From contig NZ_JAJEQM010000010.1 of assembly GCF_020687385.1 (NCBI RefSeq), forward strand, positions 41,691-105,690: a DNA stretch of 64,000 nt. The letters run 5' to 3'. This document shows, piece after piece, positions 40,510 through 49,490 of this stretch. The notes under the pieces were generated by a model. That model saw nothing but the letters and a program-made list of their open reading frames with translations, was not told where the DNA came from and did not search any database. The number at the start of each line of letters is the position of its first letter. Within the stretch, counting starts at the first letter, position 1. The stretch comes from Hominilimicola fabiformis. Lineage in GTDB: Bacteria > Bacillota > Clostridia > UBA1381. The translations under genes were made by a program, and so were the position numbers.

Positions 40510-42210
40510 TTACATACTTTCAACAGTTTCAATTCCAAGCAAGCCCAATGCTGTCTTTATAACCTTTGTTGTTGCGTCAACTATTGCAAGACGTGCTTTC
40601 TTTGTTTCTTCGTCAACATCGTCTTTCATAATAGGATTTGTGTTATAGAACTTGTTGAATGACTTTGTAAGATTTGTAACGTATCTGTTTATATAGAACG
40701 GCTCGTTCTTGTCTGCCGCATCTTTTACCGCATCACCGAATCCGTTAATTTGCTTTACAAGCGAATATGCCTCATCAGATGCCGCTTTTGAGAAGTCTGC
40801 ATTTGAGTAATCAATCCCCTCTGCTTTTCTCAAAATACTTCTGCCGCGCGCATAACCGTACTGACAATACGGAGCAGACTCACCCTCAAAGTCAAGCATA
40901 GTATCCCAACTGAATATAATATCCTTTTCACGCGAATTTTTAAGGAATGTATAAAGTATTGCGCCGATACCGATTTTCTTTGACGCGTCTTCGATATCCT
41001 CAACATTTGAGCCGTTTTTCTCGATAATTTCCTTAGTCTTTTCGATTGATTCGTTTAAAACGTCCTCAAGGAATACAACGTCACCGTGACGTGTTGACAT
41101 ATTCTTACCCGGAAGTTTTACAAGACCGAAACCAACGTGAACACAATCATCTGCCCAATCCCAGCCTGCTTTTTTCATTACGGCAAATATCTGCTTAAAG
41201 TGAAGTGACTGCGGAATACCGACAACGTATATATTTTTATAGAAATCATATGTTCTGTGACGATATAGAGCCGCCGCAATATCACGAGTTGCGTAAATTG
41301 TCGCACCGTCCGATTTAAGCACGATACAAGGCGGTATATTAAGTTCTGACAAGTCAACAACCTGTGCGCCGTCACTTTCGGTAAGCAATCCTTTGTCACG
41401 AAGTATATCGACAACTTCGTCCATTTTATCCGAATAGAATGCTTCGCCGTTATATGAATCAAACTTAACGCCAAGCATATCATATACTCGCTTGAACTCA
41501 ACAAGGCTTATATCTCTGAAATAAGTCCATAGAGCCGTTGTTTCCTCGTCACCGTCCTCAAGCTTTTTGAAGTATCCTCTTGCCTCATCGTCAAGTTCCG
41601 GGTGCTTTTCAGCTTCTTCGTGGAATTTTACATATATCTTTAAAAGCTCGTTTATAGGGTCTTTTTCGATAACCTCTTTAACACCCCATCTCTTGTAAGC
41701 ACATATAAGCTTACCGAACTGCGTACCCCAGTCGCCAAGGTGATTAAGCGACTGAACATCATATCCAAGGTGCTTGTAAATCTTTGAAAGCGAATTTCCG
41801 ACAGCTGTTGAGAAAAGGTGACCGATATGGAACGGCTTTGCTATATTCGGTGACGAATATTCGACAAGCACAGTCTTGCCCTTACCCATATCCGACTTGC
41901 CCCAATCCTCGCCTGCGTCAAGTGCGGAAGAAACAGTTTCCGAAATAAACTTTTCACGGTTTAAAAAGAAGTTTAAATAACCGCCGGCAGCCTGTGCCTT
42001 TTCAATCATATCGTCACCCGACATTTTTTCGGCAAGCTCCTGTGCAATAATAGGAGGTGCTTTTCTCATAACCTTTGCAAGCGGAAAACACGGAAATGCA
42101 ATGTCACCCATTTTTTCATCAGGCGGAACTTCGACGGATTTTTCCACAACTTCTCTTTCAAGTCCTGTTATATCAACAATTTTTTCAATTATATGTTCTT
42201 TAAAATCCAT
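40510..42210 (-). CDS. argS: Arginyl-tRNA synthetase
   Basis: A 566-residue class I synthetase that charges tRNA-Arg. The N-terminal additional domain (1-110) includes PPDEKMGDIAFPCFPLAK; the HIGH motif is in SSPNIAKPFHIGHLFS, the KMSKS-like loop in LPGKNMSTRHGDVV, and the C-terminal anticodon domain has GYARGRSILRKAEG. Complete. GAGGAGTAAAGATA precedes the ATG. Confidence 0.97.
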   Translation of the reverse strand: MDFKEHIIEKIVDITGLEREVVEKSVEVPPDEKMGDIAFPCFPLAKVMRKAPPIIAQELAEKMSGDDMIEKAQAAGGYLNFFLNREKFISETVSSALDAGEDWGKSDMGKGKTVLVEYSSPNIAKPFHIGHLFSTAVGNSLSKIYKHLGYDVQSLNHLGDWGTQFGKLICAYKRWGVKEVIEKDPINELLKIYVKFHEEAEKHPELDDEARGYFKKLEDGDEETTALWTYFRDISLVEFKRVYDMLGVKFDSYNGEAFYSDKMDEVVDILRDKGLLTESDGAQVVDLSELNIPPCIVLKSDGATIYATRDIAAALYRHRTYDFYKNIYVVGIPQSLHFKQIFAVMKKAGWDWADDCVHVGFGLVKLPGKNMSTRHGDVVFLEDVLNESIEKTKEIIEKNGSNVEDIEDASKKIGIGAILYTFLKNSREKDIIFSWDTMLDFEGESAPYCQYGYARGRSILRKAEGIDYSNADFSKAASDEAYSLVKQINGFGDAVKDAADKNEPFYINRYVTNLTKSFNKFYNTNPIMKDDVDEETKKARLAIVDATTKVIKTALGLLGIETVESM

Positions 42211-42312
42211 TATCTTTACTCCTCATTTATTAAATCACTTGTTATTATAACATTTAAACAGTGTTTATGCAAGGTCGGTTTTGTACATTATTCTGTTTTT
42301 TCGGCAAAAATA

Positions 42313-42341
42313 TTGTAATAATTGCAAAACGGGTATATAAT
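42313..42341 (+). promoter_or_regulatory. Promoter of typA
   Basis: TTGTAA, 17 bases, TATAAT, 43 bases before the typA ATG. 10 of 12 consensus. Confidence 0.6.
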
Positions 42342-42384
42342 AAAGAGGTTAGAGTAATTAAATGAGGAGATTAGGAGATTAATT

Positions 42385-44211
42385 ATGATAAAACGTGAAA
42401 ATATAAGAAATATCGCAATTATCGCCCACGTTGACCACGGTAAGACAACTCTTGTTGACGCAATGCTTGCACAGAGCGGTACATTCCGTGAAAACGAACA
42501 AGTGGACGAAAGAGTTATGGACTCAAATGACCTTGAAAGAGAAAGAGGTATCACAATCCTTGCAAAGAACACTTCTCTTTACTACAAGGGTGTTAAAATA
42601 AATATCATCGATACACCTGGACACGCCGATTTCGGCGGTGAAGTTGAACGCGGTCTGGAAATGGTTGATGGCGTACTTTTGCTTGTTGACGCATTTGAAG
42701 GCTGTATGCCACAGACACGTTTCGTATTGTCAAAGGCATTGGCACTTGACCTAAAGCCCGTTATCGTTGTAAACAAGGTTGACAGACCGAACGCAAGACC
42801 TTACGAAGTTGTTGATGAAGTGCTTGACCTGTTTATTGATTTAGGTGCAACAGAAGAACAGCTTGACACTCCTGTTATATACGCATCCGGACGTGATGGC
42901 TGGGCAACCGCAGAATACAATCCGGAACAGCCGAACAGTGACCTTACTGAATTGTTTGAACTTATCGTAAATTCAATTCCTTGCCCTAAATGCGAGGACG
43001 ACGCACCGTTCCAAATGCTTGTTTCAAACATTGACTATGATGATTATACAGGCCGTATCGCAGTAGGTAAAATCGAAAGAGGCAGTATAAAAGTTAATAT
43101 GCCGCTTTCAATCTGCCGTCACGACGGTAAAGTAACAAGAGGAAAAGCTACAAAGCTATTTACTTTTGAAGGACTTAAAAAAGTTCCTACAGACGAAGTC
43201 GGTGCAGGTGACGTTGTTGCGATTTCGGGTATCGCTGATATTAATATCGGTGAAACGGTTTGTGACGTTGACAATCCCGAAGCACTTCCGTTCGTAAAAA
43301 TCGATGACCCTGTACTTTCAATGACGTTCAGCGTTAATGACAGTCCGTTTGCAGGTCAAGACGGTAAATTCGTTACTTCCCGTCATCTTCGTGACAGATT
43401 GTTCAGAGAACTTGATTCAAACGTAAGTCTTAGAGTTGACGAAACAGATTCGACAGAAAGCTTTATCGTTTCGGGACGTGGTGAACTTCACCTTTCAGTA
43501 CTTATCGAAAATATGCGCCGTGAAGGTTATGAATTCCAAGTTTCAAATCCTGTTGTTATTTATAAAGAAATTGACGGCGTTAAGTGCGAACCTATCGAAA
43601 GACTTACAGTTGACGTTCCTGATGAATACACAGGTACTGTAATGGACGGTGTTATAAACCGTAAAGGTGAAATGACAAATATGGCACCGACTGCACAGGG
43701 ATATACAAGACTTGAATTTTTAATTCCGTCAAGAGGTCTTATCGGTTACAGAAGTGAACTTCTTACCGCAACAAAGGGTACGGGTATCATAAACAGTATT
43801 CTTGAAAAGTACGAGCCGTACAAGGGCGACTTTAACGGCAGAACCCGCGGTACTCTTATCGCTTGGGAGGACGGTACAACTATTACTTACGGTCTTTACA
43901 ACGCACAGGAAAGAGGTACTTTGTTCGTAGGTGCGGGCGTTAAGGTTTACGAAGGTATGATTGTCGGTGAAAACGCAAGACTTGAGGACGTTGTTGTTAA
44001 CGTATGTAAGAAAAAGCACGCAACAAATACCCGTTCATCAGGTTCTGATGACGCATTAAGACTTGTTCCTCCGAGAGAAATGAGCCTTGAACAGTGTCTT
44101 GACTTTATCGCTGATGATGAATTATTGGAAGTAACTCCAAACCACCTTAGAATGAGAAAGAAAATTCTAAGCACAAGCCTTCGAGCAAAAGCAGGCAACA
44201 AGAAGAAATAA
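42385..44211 (+). CDS. typA: Translational GTPase TypA/BipA
   Basis: A 608-residue ribosome-associated GTPase that helps large-subunit assembly, mostly under cold or stress. G1 is AHVDHGKTT, switch I ERERGITI, G3 DTPGHADFGGE, G4 NKVDRPNARP. Domain III, V and the BipA-specific C-terminal domain (TRGTLIAWEDGTTITYGLYN, then KKHATNTRSSGSDDALRLVP) are intact. GGAGATTAGGAGATTAATT precedes the ATG. Confidence 0.97.
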   Translation: MIKRENIRNIAIIAHVDHGKTTLVDAMLAQSGTFRENEQVDERVMDSNDLERERGITILAKNTSLYYKGVKINIIDTPGHADFGGEVERGLEMVDGVLLLVDAFEGCMPQTRFVLSKALALDLKPVIVVNKVDRPNARPYEVVDEVLDLFIDLGATEEQLDTPVIYASGRDGWATAEYNPEQPNSDLTELFELIVNSIPCPKCEDDAPFQMLVSNIDYDDYTGRIAVGKIERGSIKVNMPLSICRHDGKVTRGKATKLFTFEGLKKVPTDEVGAGDVVAISGIADINIGETVCDVDNPEALPFVKIDDPVLSMTFSVNDSPFAGQDGKFVTSRHLRDRLFRELDSNVSLRVDETDSTESFIVSGRGELHLSVLIENMRREGYEFQVSNPVVIYKEIDGVKCEPIERLTVDVPDEYTGTVMDGVINRKGEMTNMAPTAQGYTRLEFLIPSRGLIGYRSELLTATKGTGIINSILEKYEPYKGDFNGRTRGTLIAWEDGTTITYGLYNAQERGTLFVGAGVKVYEGMIVGENARLEDVVVNVCKKKHATNTRSSGSDDALRLVPPREMSLEQCLDFIADDELLEVTPNHLRMRKKILSTSLRAKAGNKKK

Positions 44212-44222
44212 AAACATAACAT

Positions 44223-44257
44223 AAAAATAGGATTGCATTAATCGCAATCCTATTTTT
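44223..44257. terminator. Bidirectional terminator typA / regulator
   Basis: AAAAATAGGATTGC paired with GCAATCCTATTTTT (44223-44236 with 44244-44257), 14 pairs, 7-base loop, T runs on both strands between convergent genes. Confidence 0.9.
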
Positions 44258-44551
44258 TTATAGCAAATGCCTTTCTTGCAAAGCATTCATTTTTTCAAGC
44301 GAAATATTTAAAAGTCCCTGTCTGTATTTTTCACGAATCGGATCACCGAAACCTGAAAGCAGTTTCATAACAGATATGTCAAGTGCAATAGCCAAATCGG
44401 TAAGCATATCGACATTCGGTTGTGATTCGTCATTTTCATACTTGGTAAGTGTCGAAACACTTATCCCTACTCTTTTGGCAAGTTCTTTTTTGGAAAGTCC
44501 CGCTCTTTTACGGTAAATCATAAGTCGTTCACCAAATGAAAAGATTTCCAT
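44258..44551 (-). CDS. XRE-family transcriptional regulator
   Basis: A 97-residue protein with a canonical helix-turn-helix (ERLMIYRKRAGLSKKELAKR, then VGISVSTLTKYENDESQP) and a short C-terminal tail. It lies 11 bases after rsmA on the same strand, as the last gene of mntP-rsmA-regulator. Target unknown. Confidence 0.85.
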   Translation of the reverse strand: MEIFSFGERLMIYRKRAGLSKKELAKRVGISVSTLTKYENDESQPNVDMLTDLAIALDISVMKLLSGFGDPIREKYRQGLLNISLEKMNALQERHLL

Positions 44552-44562
44552 TGAAAATCCTC

Positions 44563-45417
44563 CTATTTTATCTTTTGTAATAATGTATCGGCGATATTTG
44601 CAAATTCTTCAAGCGAAAGTGTTTCACCGCGTCTTGACGGTGCAATTCCTATACTTTCAAGAAGTGTTGATATTTCATCTTTCGGAATAGGAAAATTTGC
44701 CGAAAGGCAATTTAAAAGAGTTTTTCTTCGCTGTGAAAATGCCGCTTTCACCACTCTGAAAAATACACCCTCGTCCTTTACTTCCACCGACGGTTTATCA
44801 AGTACCTTTAATTTTAACACCGCACTGTCCACCTTTGGCGGCGGAACGAACAGTGACGCAGGAACATTTGCCACGATTGACGGCTCCGTATAATACTGAC
44901 AAAGCACCGTTATCGCACCGTAATCCTTAGTTGACGGCTTTGCCGACATACGCTCGGCGACCTCTTTCTGCACCATAACCACTATATTTTTAATCGGTAA
45001 TTTTTCCTCAAGCAATTTAGTGATAATCGGTGTAGTGATGTAATACGGCAAATTTGCCGCTATACTGACCTTTTCGCCGTTAAATTCATCGTCAATAACT
45101 TTTTTTAAATCAAGTTTTAAAATATCTTCATTTATGATTTTTACATTGTCATATTCCGCAAGTGTGTAGTCAAGCACATCAATCAAACGTTCGTCTATTT
45201 CTATCGTAACGACCTTATCGCTGTTTTGCGCAAGCTCGCTCGTAAGCACGCCGAATCCCGGTCCGACCTCTATAACACCGCTTTCAATCTCTGCGGCGTC
45301 CACTATTTCTTCAAGTATGTTTCGTGCAGTCAGGAAATTCTGTCCAAGACCTTTTTTAAACGTAAAACCGAATTGTTCCTGAATATTTCTTATCGTGCGT
45401 GGTGAAGTTAAATCCAT
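44563..45417 (-). CDS. rsmA: 16S rRNA dimethyladenosine transferase
   Basis: A 284-residue methyltransferase that dimethylates the two adenines near the 3' end of 16S rRNA. GLGQNFLTARNILEEIVDAA, motif I VIEVGPGFGVLTSELA and motif IV NLPYYITTPIITKLLEEKLP are classic. The ATG at 45417 follows AAGGGATATTATA; a longer in-frame frame lacks an RBS. Confidence 0.96.
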   Translation of the reverse strand: MDLTSPRTIRNIQEQFGFTFKKGLGQNFLTARNILEEIVDAAEIESGVIEVGPGFGVLTSELAQNSDKVVTIEIDERLIDVLDYTLAEYDNVKIINEDILKLDLKKVIDDEFNGEKVSIAANLPYYITTPIITKLLEEKLPIKNIVVMVQKEVAERMSAKPSTKDYGAITVLCQYYTEPSIVANVPASLFVPPPKVDSAVLKLKVLDKPSVEVKDEGVFFRVVKAAFSQRRKTLLNCLSANFPIPKDEISTLLESIGIAPSRRGETLSLEEFANIADTLLQKIK

Positions 45418-45456
45418 ATTATAATATCCCTTCATACATATTAAGTACATATCATT

Positions 45457-45484
45457 GAGCCTGCCGACAAAATTTCAACAGCTC
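45457..45484. repeat. Dispersed GAGCCTGYCGACA repeat unit
   Basis: GAGCCTGCCGACAAAATTTC then AACAGCTC, differing by few bases from hairpin 1 of the array at 31925-31952. The two arms here pair less well (CTG-CGAC / T-CAACAG). It lies between mntP and rsmA. Confidence 0.55.
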
Positions 45485-45517
45485 TGAATATCATTATATC
45501 CCACTTTGCAAATTTAG

Positions 45518-46069
45518 TCAATATAAATGCTCGACAAGTGTTTTTACGCCTATTAATATAAGAATAATTCCGCCGATACATTCTGCCTTTGAGCCGAGAA
45601 AACCGCCGAACTTCTTACCGATAAAAACACCGCCGAACGAAAACAAAAATGCTGTAATTCCGATAACCGTGGACGAAAACAAAATCGGCGTACCGACCGC
45701 CGCAAGCGTAACACCTGCCGCAAGTGCATCAATACTTGTTGCGATTGCCGCAAGCAAAAGCGATGAATTTTTTAAAGGATTTTTCGGTATTTCCTGTTCG
45801 GTGCGTGACTCCCATATCATATGCAGTCCCAAAAATCCCAAAAGCACAAACGCAATCCAATGGTCAAAACGTTCCACAATATCAGTCGCAAACCCCGACA
45901 CCAAATTTCCGATACAAGGCATCAGAAACTGAAACACACCGAAAAACAATCCCACTTTAAGCGCATCATAAAATCGTATTTTTTTCACAATCATTCCGTC
46001 CGTAACCGCCGCCGAAAATGCGTCCATCGCAAGTGCAACAGCAAGGAACAATAAAGACAGTATATCCAT
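45518..46069 (-). CDS. mntP: Manganese efflux pump MntP
   Basis: A 183-residue, six-span exporter that protects against Mn(II) overload. LAVALAMDAFSAAVTDGMIV and the repeat-half LLLAAIATSIDALAAGVTLA each carry the Asp-containing 'AMDAF/SIDAL' motif of the family. GGAGGATTGGTTT precedes the ATG. No yybP-ykoY riboswitch is recognisable upstream. Confidence 0.94.
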   Translation of the reverse strand: MDILSLLFLAVALAMDAFSAAVTDGMIVKKIRFYDALKVGLFFGVFQFLMPCIGNLVSGFATDIVERFDHWIAFVLLGFLGLHMIWESRTEQEIPKNPLKNSSLLLAAIATSIDALAAGVTLAAVGTPILFSSTVIGITAFLFSFGGVFIGKKFGGFLGSKAECIGGIILILIGVKTLVEHLY

Positions 46070-46185
46070 AAACCAATCCTCCTACGTCCAATATATGCTC
46101 CGTCTATTCCTTTAATGTATAAAAAATCACTATATAATCCGCAATTTCACCCTATAAATTCTATATATTAATTTTCAAAAAAATA

Positions 46186-46214
46186 TTGACAAAGCCTTGA
46201 TTTTATTGTAGAAT
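46186..46214 (+). promoter_or_regulatory. Promoter of the leu leader and leuA
   Basis: TTGACA, 17 bases, TAGAAT: 11 of 12 consensus. Transcription would start near 46221, 25 bases before the leader peptide. Confidence 0.8.
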
Positions 46215-46245
46215 AGCCATATAGTATAGAAAGAGGTACGGAATT

Positions 46246-46296
46246 ATGGATAAATTTTCAAAGGCAAATTTGAATAACCTCCTACTCCTAAGCTGA
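46246..46296 (+). CDS. leuL: Leucine leader peptide
   Basis: A 16-residue leader, MDKFSKANLNNLLLLS. The run CTC CTA CTC CTA just before the stop makes translation sensitive to charged tRNA-Leu. GAGGTACGGAATT precedes the ATG. It is followed by competing hairpins and then leuA, the classic attenuation layout. Confidence 0.85.
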   Translation: MDKFSKANLNNLLLLS

Positions 46297-46380
46297 ATCG
46301 ACAATGTGGTCTTCAGTTTTGTTTTTCTGTACTGAACTGTATTGAAATTATGCTGGGTCACATTGTGGCTCAGCTTTTTT
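46293..46380 (+). promoter_or_regulatory. leu attenuator: antiterminator and terminator
   Basis: Hairpin 1 (46293-46316) is CTGAA...TTCAG with an inner GAC/GTC. The terminator (46352-46374) is a ten-pair stem with G-U wobbles, GCTGGGTCACATTGTGGC then TCAGC, followed by six T. ACAATGTG in hairpin 1 is exactly complementary to CACATTGT in the terminator, so the two can pair as antiterminator when ribosomes stall at the Leu codons. Confidence 0.8.
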
Positions 46381-46436
46381 AGTTAGAAATTTCATATATT
46401 ATTTTAGGCGTATTCGCCGGAAAGGCAGTGTTCATT

Positions 46437-48098
46437 ATGAATTATAAAAAATATCAAAAAATGTACCATCCGATTCCGCTTGAGGATCGTCAGTGGCCGA
46501 ACAATGAAATAACTCATGCTCCGATTTGGTGCAGTGTTGACCTTCGTGACGGTAATCAGGCACTTTACTCACCTATGACGACAGAAGAAAAAATCGAATT
46601 TTTCAAATTCCTTGTAAAGCTTGGTTTTAAGGAAATCGAAGTAGGTTTTCCGGCAGCGTCGCATACTGAATTTGAATTTGTTCGCCGTCTTATTGACGAA
46701 AATCTTATTCCCGATGATGTCACAATTCAAGTGCTTACACAAGCAAGAGAACATATTATAAAGAAAACCGTTGAGGCTCTAAAGGGTGCTAAAAACGCAA
46801 TTATCCACCTTTACAACTCAACTTCAACACTTCAACGTGAAGTTGTTTTCAGAAAGAGCAAGGAAGAAATCAAACAACTTGCCGTTGACGGTGCAAAGCT
46901 TGTAATGAGCCTTGTTGACGGTCAGCTTGACGGAAATATTCGTTTTGAATATTCACCTGAAAGTTTCACTTGTACAGAGCCGGACTACGCGGCAGAAGTT
47001 ACAAATGCCGTACTTGATGTATTCAAGCCGTCCGAAACAAACAAAGTTATCGTAAATCTTCCGTCAACTATCGAAGTTGCGACAGCAAACGTATATGCCG
47101 ACCAAATCGAATATATGTGCAAGCACCTTAACAATCGTGAACATCTTGTTATCAGCGTTCACGCACATAACGACAGAGGTACAGGCGTTGCGTCAAGCGA
47201 ACTTGCATTGCTTGCAGGTGCGGACAGAGTTGAGGGTACAATATTCGGTAACGGCGAAAGAACAGGTAACACGGACGTTATCACTGTTGCACTTAATATG
47301 TTCTGTCAAGGTATCGACCCTGAACTTCATCTTGAAAATATTGATGAAATCATCGAAGTATACGAAAAGTATAATCGTTTGCCGATTAACCCAAGACACC
47401 CATACGCAGGTGAAATGGCATACGTTGCATTTTCGGGTTCTCACCAGGACGCAATCAAAAAGAGTATGGATAAATTCGGTTCAAGTCCGTCAAATAAATG
47501 GGCTAACCCATACCTTACAATCGACCCTACCGACATCGGCAGAAAATATGAGCCTATTCTTATCAACAGTCAGTCAGGTAAAGGCGGTGTAAGCTATATT
47601 ATGGAAAACAAGTACGGCTACACCCTACCGAAGCCAATGCTTGCGGAATTTTCTTCACTTATCACAGATATGTCTGACGAAAAGAAAACCGTACTTACAA
47701 ATCACGAAATACATCAAGCATTCAAGGATACATATGTGAATGTGGCAGAGCCTATTAAAACCCGTTTCTATCGTTCAACGGAGGAAGATGACTGTACAAT
47801 TCTTTCGGCTACTATCGAAAAGGGCGGAAAAGTTACCTCTATCGAGGGCAAGGGTAACGGTCCTTTGGACGCACTTTGCAACGGTCTAAGACAATTCTTG
47901 GGTCAGCAGTTTGAAATCTGCAACTACACAGAACACGCCCTAACACGTTCATCAAATTCAAGAGCGGCAACATATATTGAAATCAACGACCACAACCACC
48001 ACAAAACTTATTGGGGTGCAGGCGTTGACGCAAATATTAACACCGCGTCAATCTATGCACTTATTTCGGCAGTAAACAGAATGCTTGCAGATAACTAA
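46437..48098 (+). CDS. leuA: 2-isopropylmalate synthase
   Basis: A 553-residue enzyme that condenses acetyl-CoA with 2-ketoisovalerate, the first step of leucine synthesis. It is the long LeuA type: APIWCSVDLRDGNQALYSPM, EVGFPAASHTEFEFVRRLID, VISVHAHNDRGTGVASSELA and GNGERTGNTDVITVALN cover the metal and substrate sites, and a C-terminal allosteric domain follows for leucine feedback. An in-frame GTG at 46428 is an alternative start. No other leu genes follow, so leuBCD lie elsewhere. Confidence 0.96.
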   Translation: MNYKKYQKMYHPIPLEDRQWPNNEITHAPIWCSVDLRDGNQALYSPMTTEEKIEFFKFLVKLGFKEIEVGFPAASHTEFEFVRRLIDENLIPDDVTIQVLTQAREHIIKKTVEALKGAKNAIIHLYNSTSTLQREVVFRKSKEEIKQLAVDGAKLVMSLVDGQLDGNIRFEYSPESFTCTEPDYAAEVTNAVLDVFKPSETNKVIVNLPSTIEVATANVYADQIEYMCKHLNNREHLVISVHAHNDRGTGVASSELALLAGADRVEGTIFGNGERTGNTDVITVALNMFCQGIDPELHLENIDEIIEVYEKYNRLPINPRHPYAGEMAYVAFSGSHQDAIKKSMDKFGSSPSNKWANPYLTIDPTDIGRKYEPILINSQSGKGGVSYIMENKYGYTLPKPMLAEFSSLITDMSDEKKTVLTNHEIHQAFKDTYVNVAEPIKTRFYRSTEEDDCTILSATIEKGGKVTSIEGKGNGPLDALCNGLRQFLGQQFEICNYTEHALTRSSNSRAATYIEINDHNHHKTYWGAGVDANINTASIYALISAVNRMLADN

Positions 48099-48110
48099 AC
48101 ATCATTATAA

Positions 48111-48139
48111 AAAAAGTGGCAGTTTTTCTGCCACTTTTT
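48111..48139 (+). terminator. leuA terminator
   Basis: AAAAAGTGGCAG-ttttt-CTGCCACTTTTTT directly after leuA. Strong stem and T run. Confidence 0.92.
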
Positions 48140-48212
48140 TTATAATATATTTACTGATTAGAATTAAATTATACCAATTTTCCCGTTTAAATTACAATTC
48201 AATAAAAATATA

Positions 48213-48241
48213 TTGACAAAAAGGATTTTTTTTTGTAAAAT
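48213..48241 (+). promoter_or_regulatory. Promoter upstream of a gene remnant
   Basis: TTGACA, 17 bases, TAAAAT (11 of 12). It reads into a 200-base AT-rich stretch without a gene and then the metallopeptidase remnant and lipoprotein. The 48142-48437 gap holds nothing else that I can see. Confidence 0.5.
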
Positions 48242-48437
48242 GAAAATGTACTAAATAATTGGTATATTTGTAAATTATTTTGTGCATTAATACTTTTAAT
48301 AACATCAGTTTAGTGAACTTACTCACCTATATCTCTATGCTATCTTTTATGTTATATTAATTGCATATTAGTGTTTTATACTCATATACTAATAATATTT
48401 GATACAAATAGTAAGCTTACAAAAGAATACATAACAG

Positions 48438-48554
48438 ATGGGACATTCTGGAACGACATATTCTGTTATGTCTACTCCTCAAGCTAAAGGGCAACGAAAA
48501 AGATCTTTATTTGAAGATGATATAAACGGTATAAATGCTATTTACAATAAATAA
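48438..48554 (+). pseudogene. C-terminal remnant of a matrixin-like metallopeptidase
   Basis: A 38-codon frame, MGHSGTTYSVMSTPQAKGQR then KRSLFEDDINGINAIYNK. The GHS...SVMS...DDINGINAIY order is the end of a matrixin-type zinc peptidase, where the last zinc ligand His precedes the Met-turn. The HExxH part and the upstream gene are missing, so this looks like a deleted gene. It lies 18 bases before the lipoprotein gene. Confidence 0.55.
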
Positions 48555-48572
48555 AAAAGGAGAAATATTATT

Positions 48573-49262
48573 ATGAAAAAATCTATTTTAAATATAATCA
48601 GTTTAATGTGTTGTCTCACAATAATGCTCACTGCAACATCTTGCGGAAATAATGCAAAAAAAGAAGAAATAGTCGTTGACGGTATTATACCGTTAATATC
48701 TGAAAGTGAGCTTATTTTACGTTCAGACTTAATAATAGAGGGTACTGTTTCAGAAATTATGGACAGTAAATGGAGTAATCCCAATAATGAAAAAGGTGAA
48801 AATTTCAGAAATATTCTTCAGACAGACATAGTTGTAAACATTGATAATTACCTTTTCGGCGAACGTGACGATAATCAAGCTATAGTAAGAATAGATAAAG
48901 GCGAAGATGAAAACACAATCGTTTCTTCCGACGGTTATCCTGACTTTGAAGTTAATGAAAAAGTTTTATTATTCCTTTCAAGAGATGACAGCGACATTGC
49001 AACCGATGAAGACTATTATGTTTTAACAGGTATGCGACAAGGAAAATACGACCTATCAGAATCAGAAAACTCACGTTCGAGTAATACTATCAATACTTAT
49101 ATAAGTTCTATGGAAGTCGATAACGAAAGAGATACCGAAGTTATAGATGAGTTAAAAGACAAGATTGAAAAAGAACATAATATGCACCCTAACTATTCGG
49201 ATGAACAAAAGCAAAGACAGATTGAAATTGATAACGAAAACAAAAAATTGTTCGGAGAATAA
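48573..49262 (+). CDS. Lipoprotein of unknown function
   Basis: A 229-residue secreted protein with a lipoprotein signal ending in the lipobox TATSC (Cys near 24). The mature part starts with a short Asn/Lys linker, then an OB-like or beta domain (SDLIIEGTVSEIMDSKW, FEVNEKVLLFLSRDD) familiar from Firmicute proteins found with metallopeptidases, and an acidic helical tail. No catalytic motif. It follows the matrixin remnant and may have been its partner. Confidence 0.75.
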   Translation: MKKSILNIISLMCCLTIMLTATSCGNNAKKEEIVVDGIIPLISESELILRSDLIIEGTVSEIMDSKWSNPNNEKGENFRNILQTDIVVNIDNYLFGERDDNQAIVRIDKGEDENTIVSSDGYPDFEVNEKVLLFLSRDDSDIATDEDYYVLTGMRQGKYDLSESENSRSSNTINTYISSMEVDNERDTEVIDELKDKIEKEHNMHPNYSDEQKQRQIEIDNENKKLFGE

Positions 49263-49317
49263 TTTTAATTCGAATATTGTTGTAAATTATTGACAAAAAC
49301 ATTCACAAAATGACCTG

Positions 49318-49350
49318 AAAAATCTCAAGAGCTATACTCTTGAGATTTTT
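49318..49350 (+). terminator. Terminator of the lipoprotein gene
   Basis: AAAATCTCAAGAG-ctata-CTCTTGAGATTTTTT, 13 pairs and a T run. Confidence 0.88.
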
Positions 49351-49407
49351 TGTTTTGTCGAAAAAGCAATATTTAATCTCGCTATGCAAATTCACTTATA
49401 AAAACTG

Positions 49408-49436
49408 TTGAATTTTATCGGAAAACAGTATATAAT
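49408..49436 (+). promoter_or_regulatory. Promoter of purF
   Basis: TTGAAT, 17 bases, TATAAT, 54 bases before the purF ATG. No purine riboswitch recognisable in the short leader. Confidence 0.6.
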
Positions 49437-49490
49437 ATAATATGTATCAAAATTTTAATACAAAGCGTATTTTAAGAGAGGATAAAGATT

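Noticed and set aside
46070..46185. Search for a yybP-ykoY manganese riboswitch upstream of mntP.
   Set aside because: The conserved GGGGAGUAG/GCCUACUU parts are not present in the upstream sequence.
46215..46436. A T-box leader before leuA.
   Set aside because: No T-box core (TGGNACCGCG-like) is present; the Leu-codon peptide and the competing hairpins explain the region.
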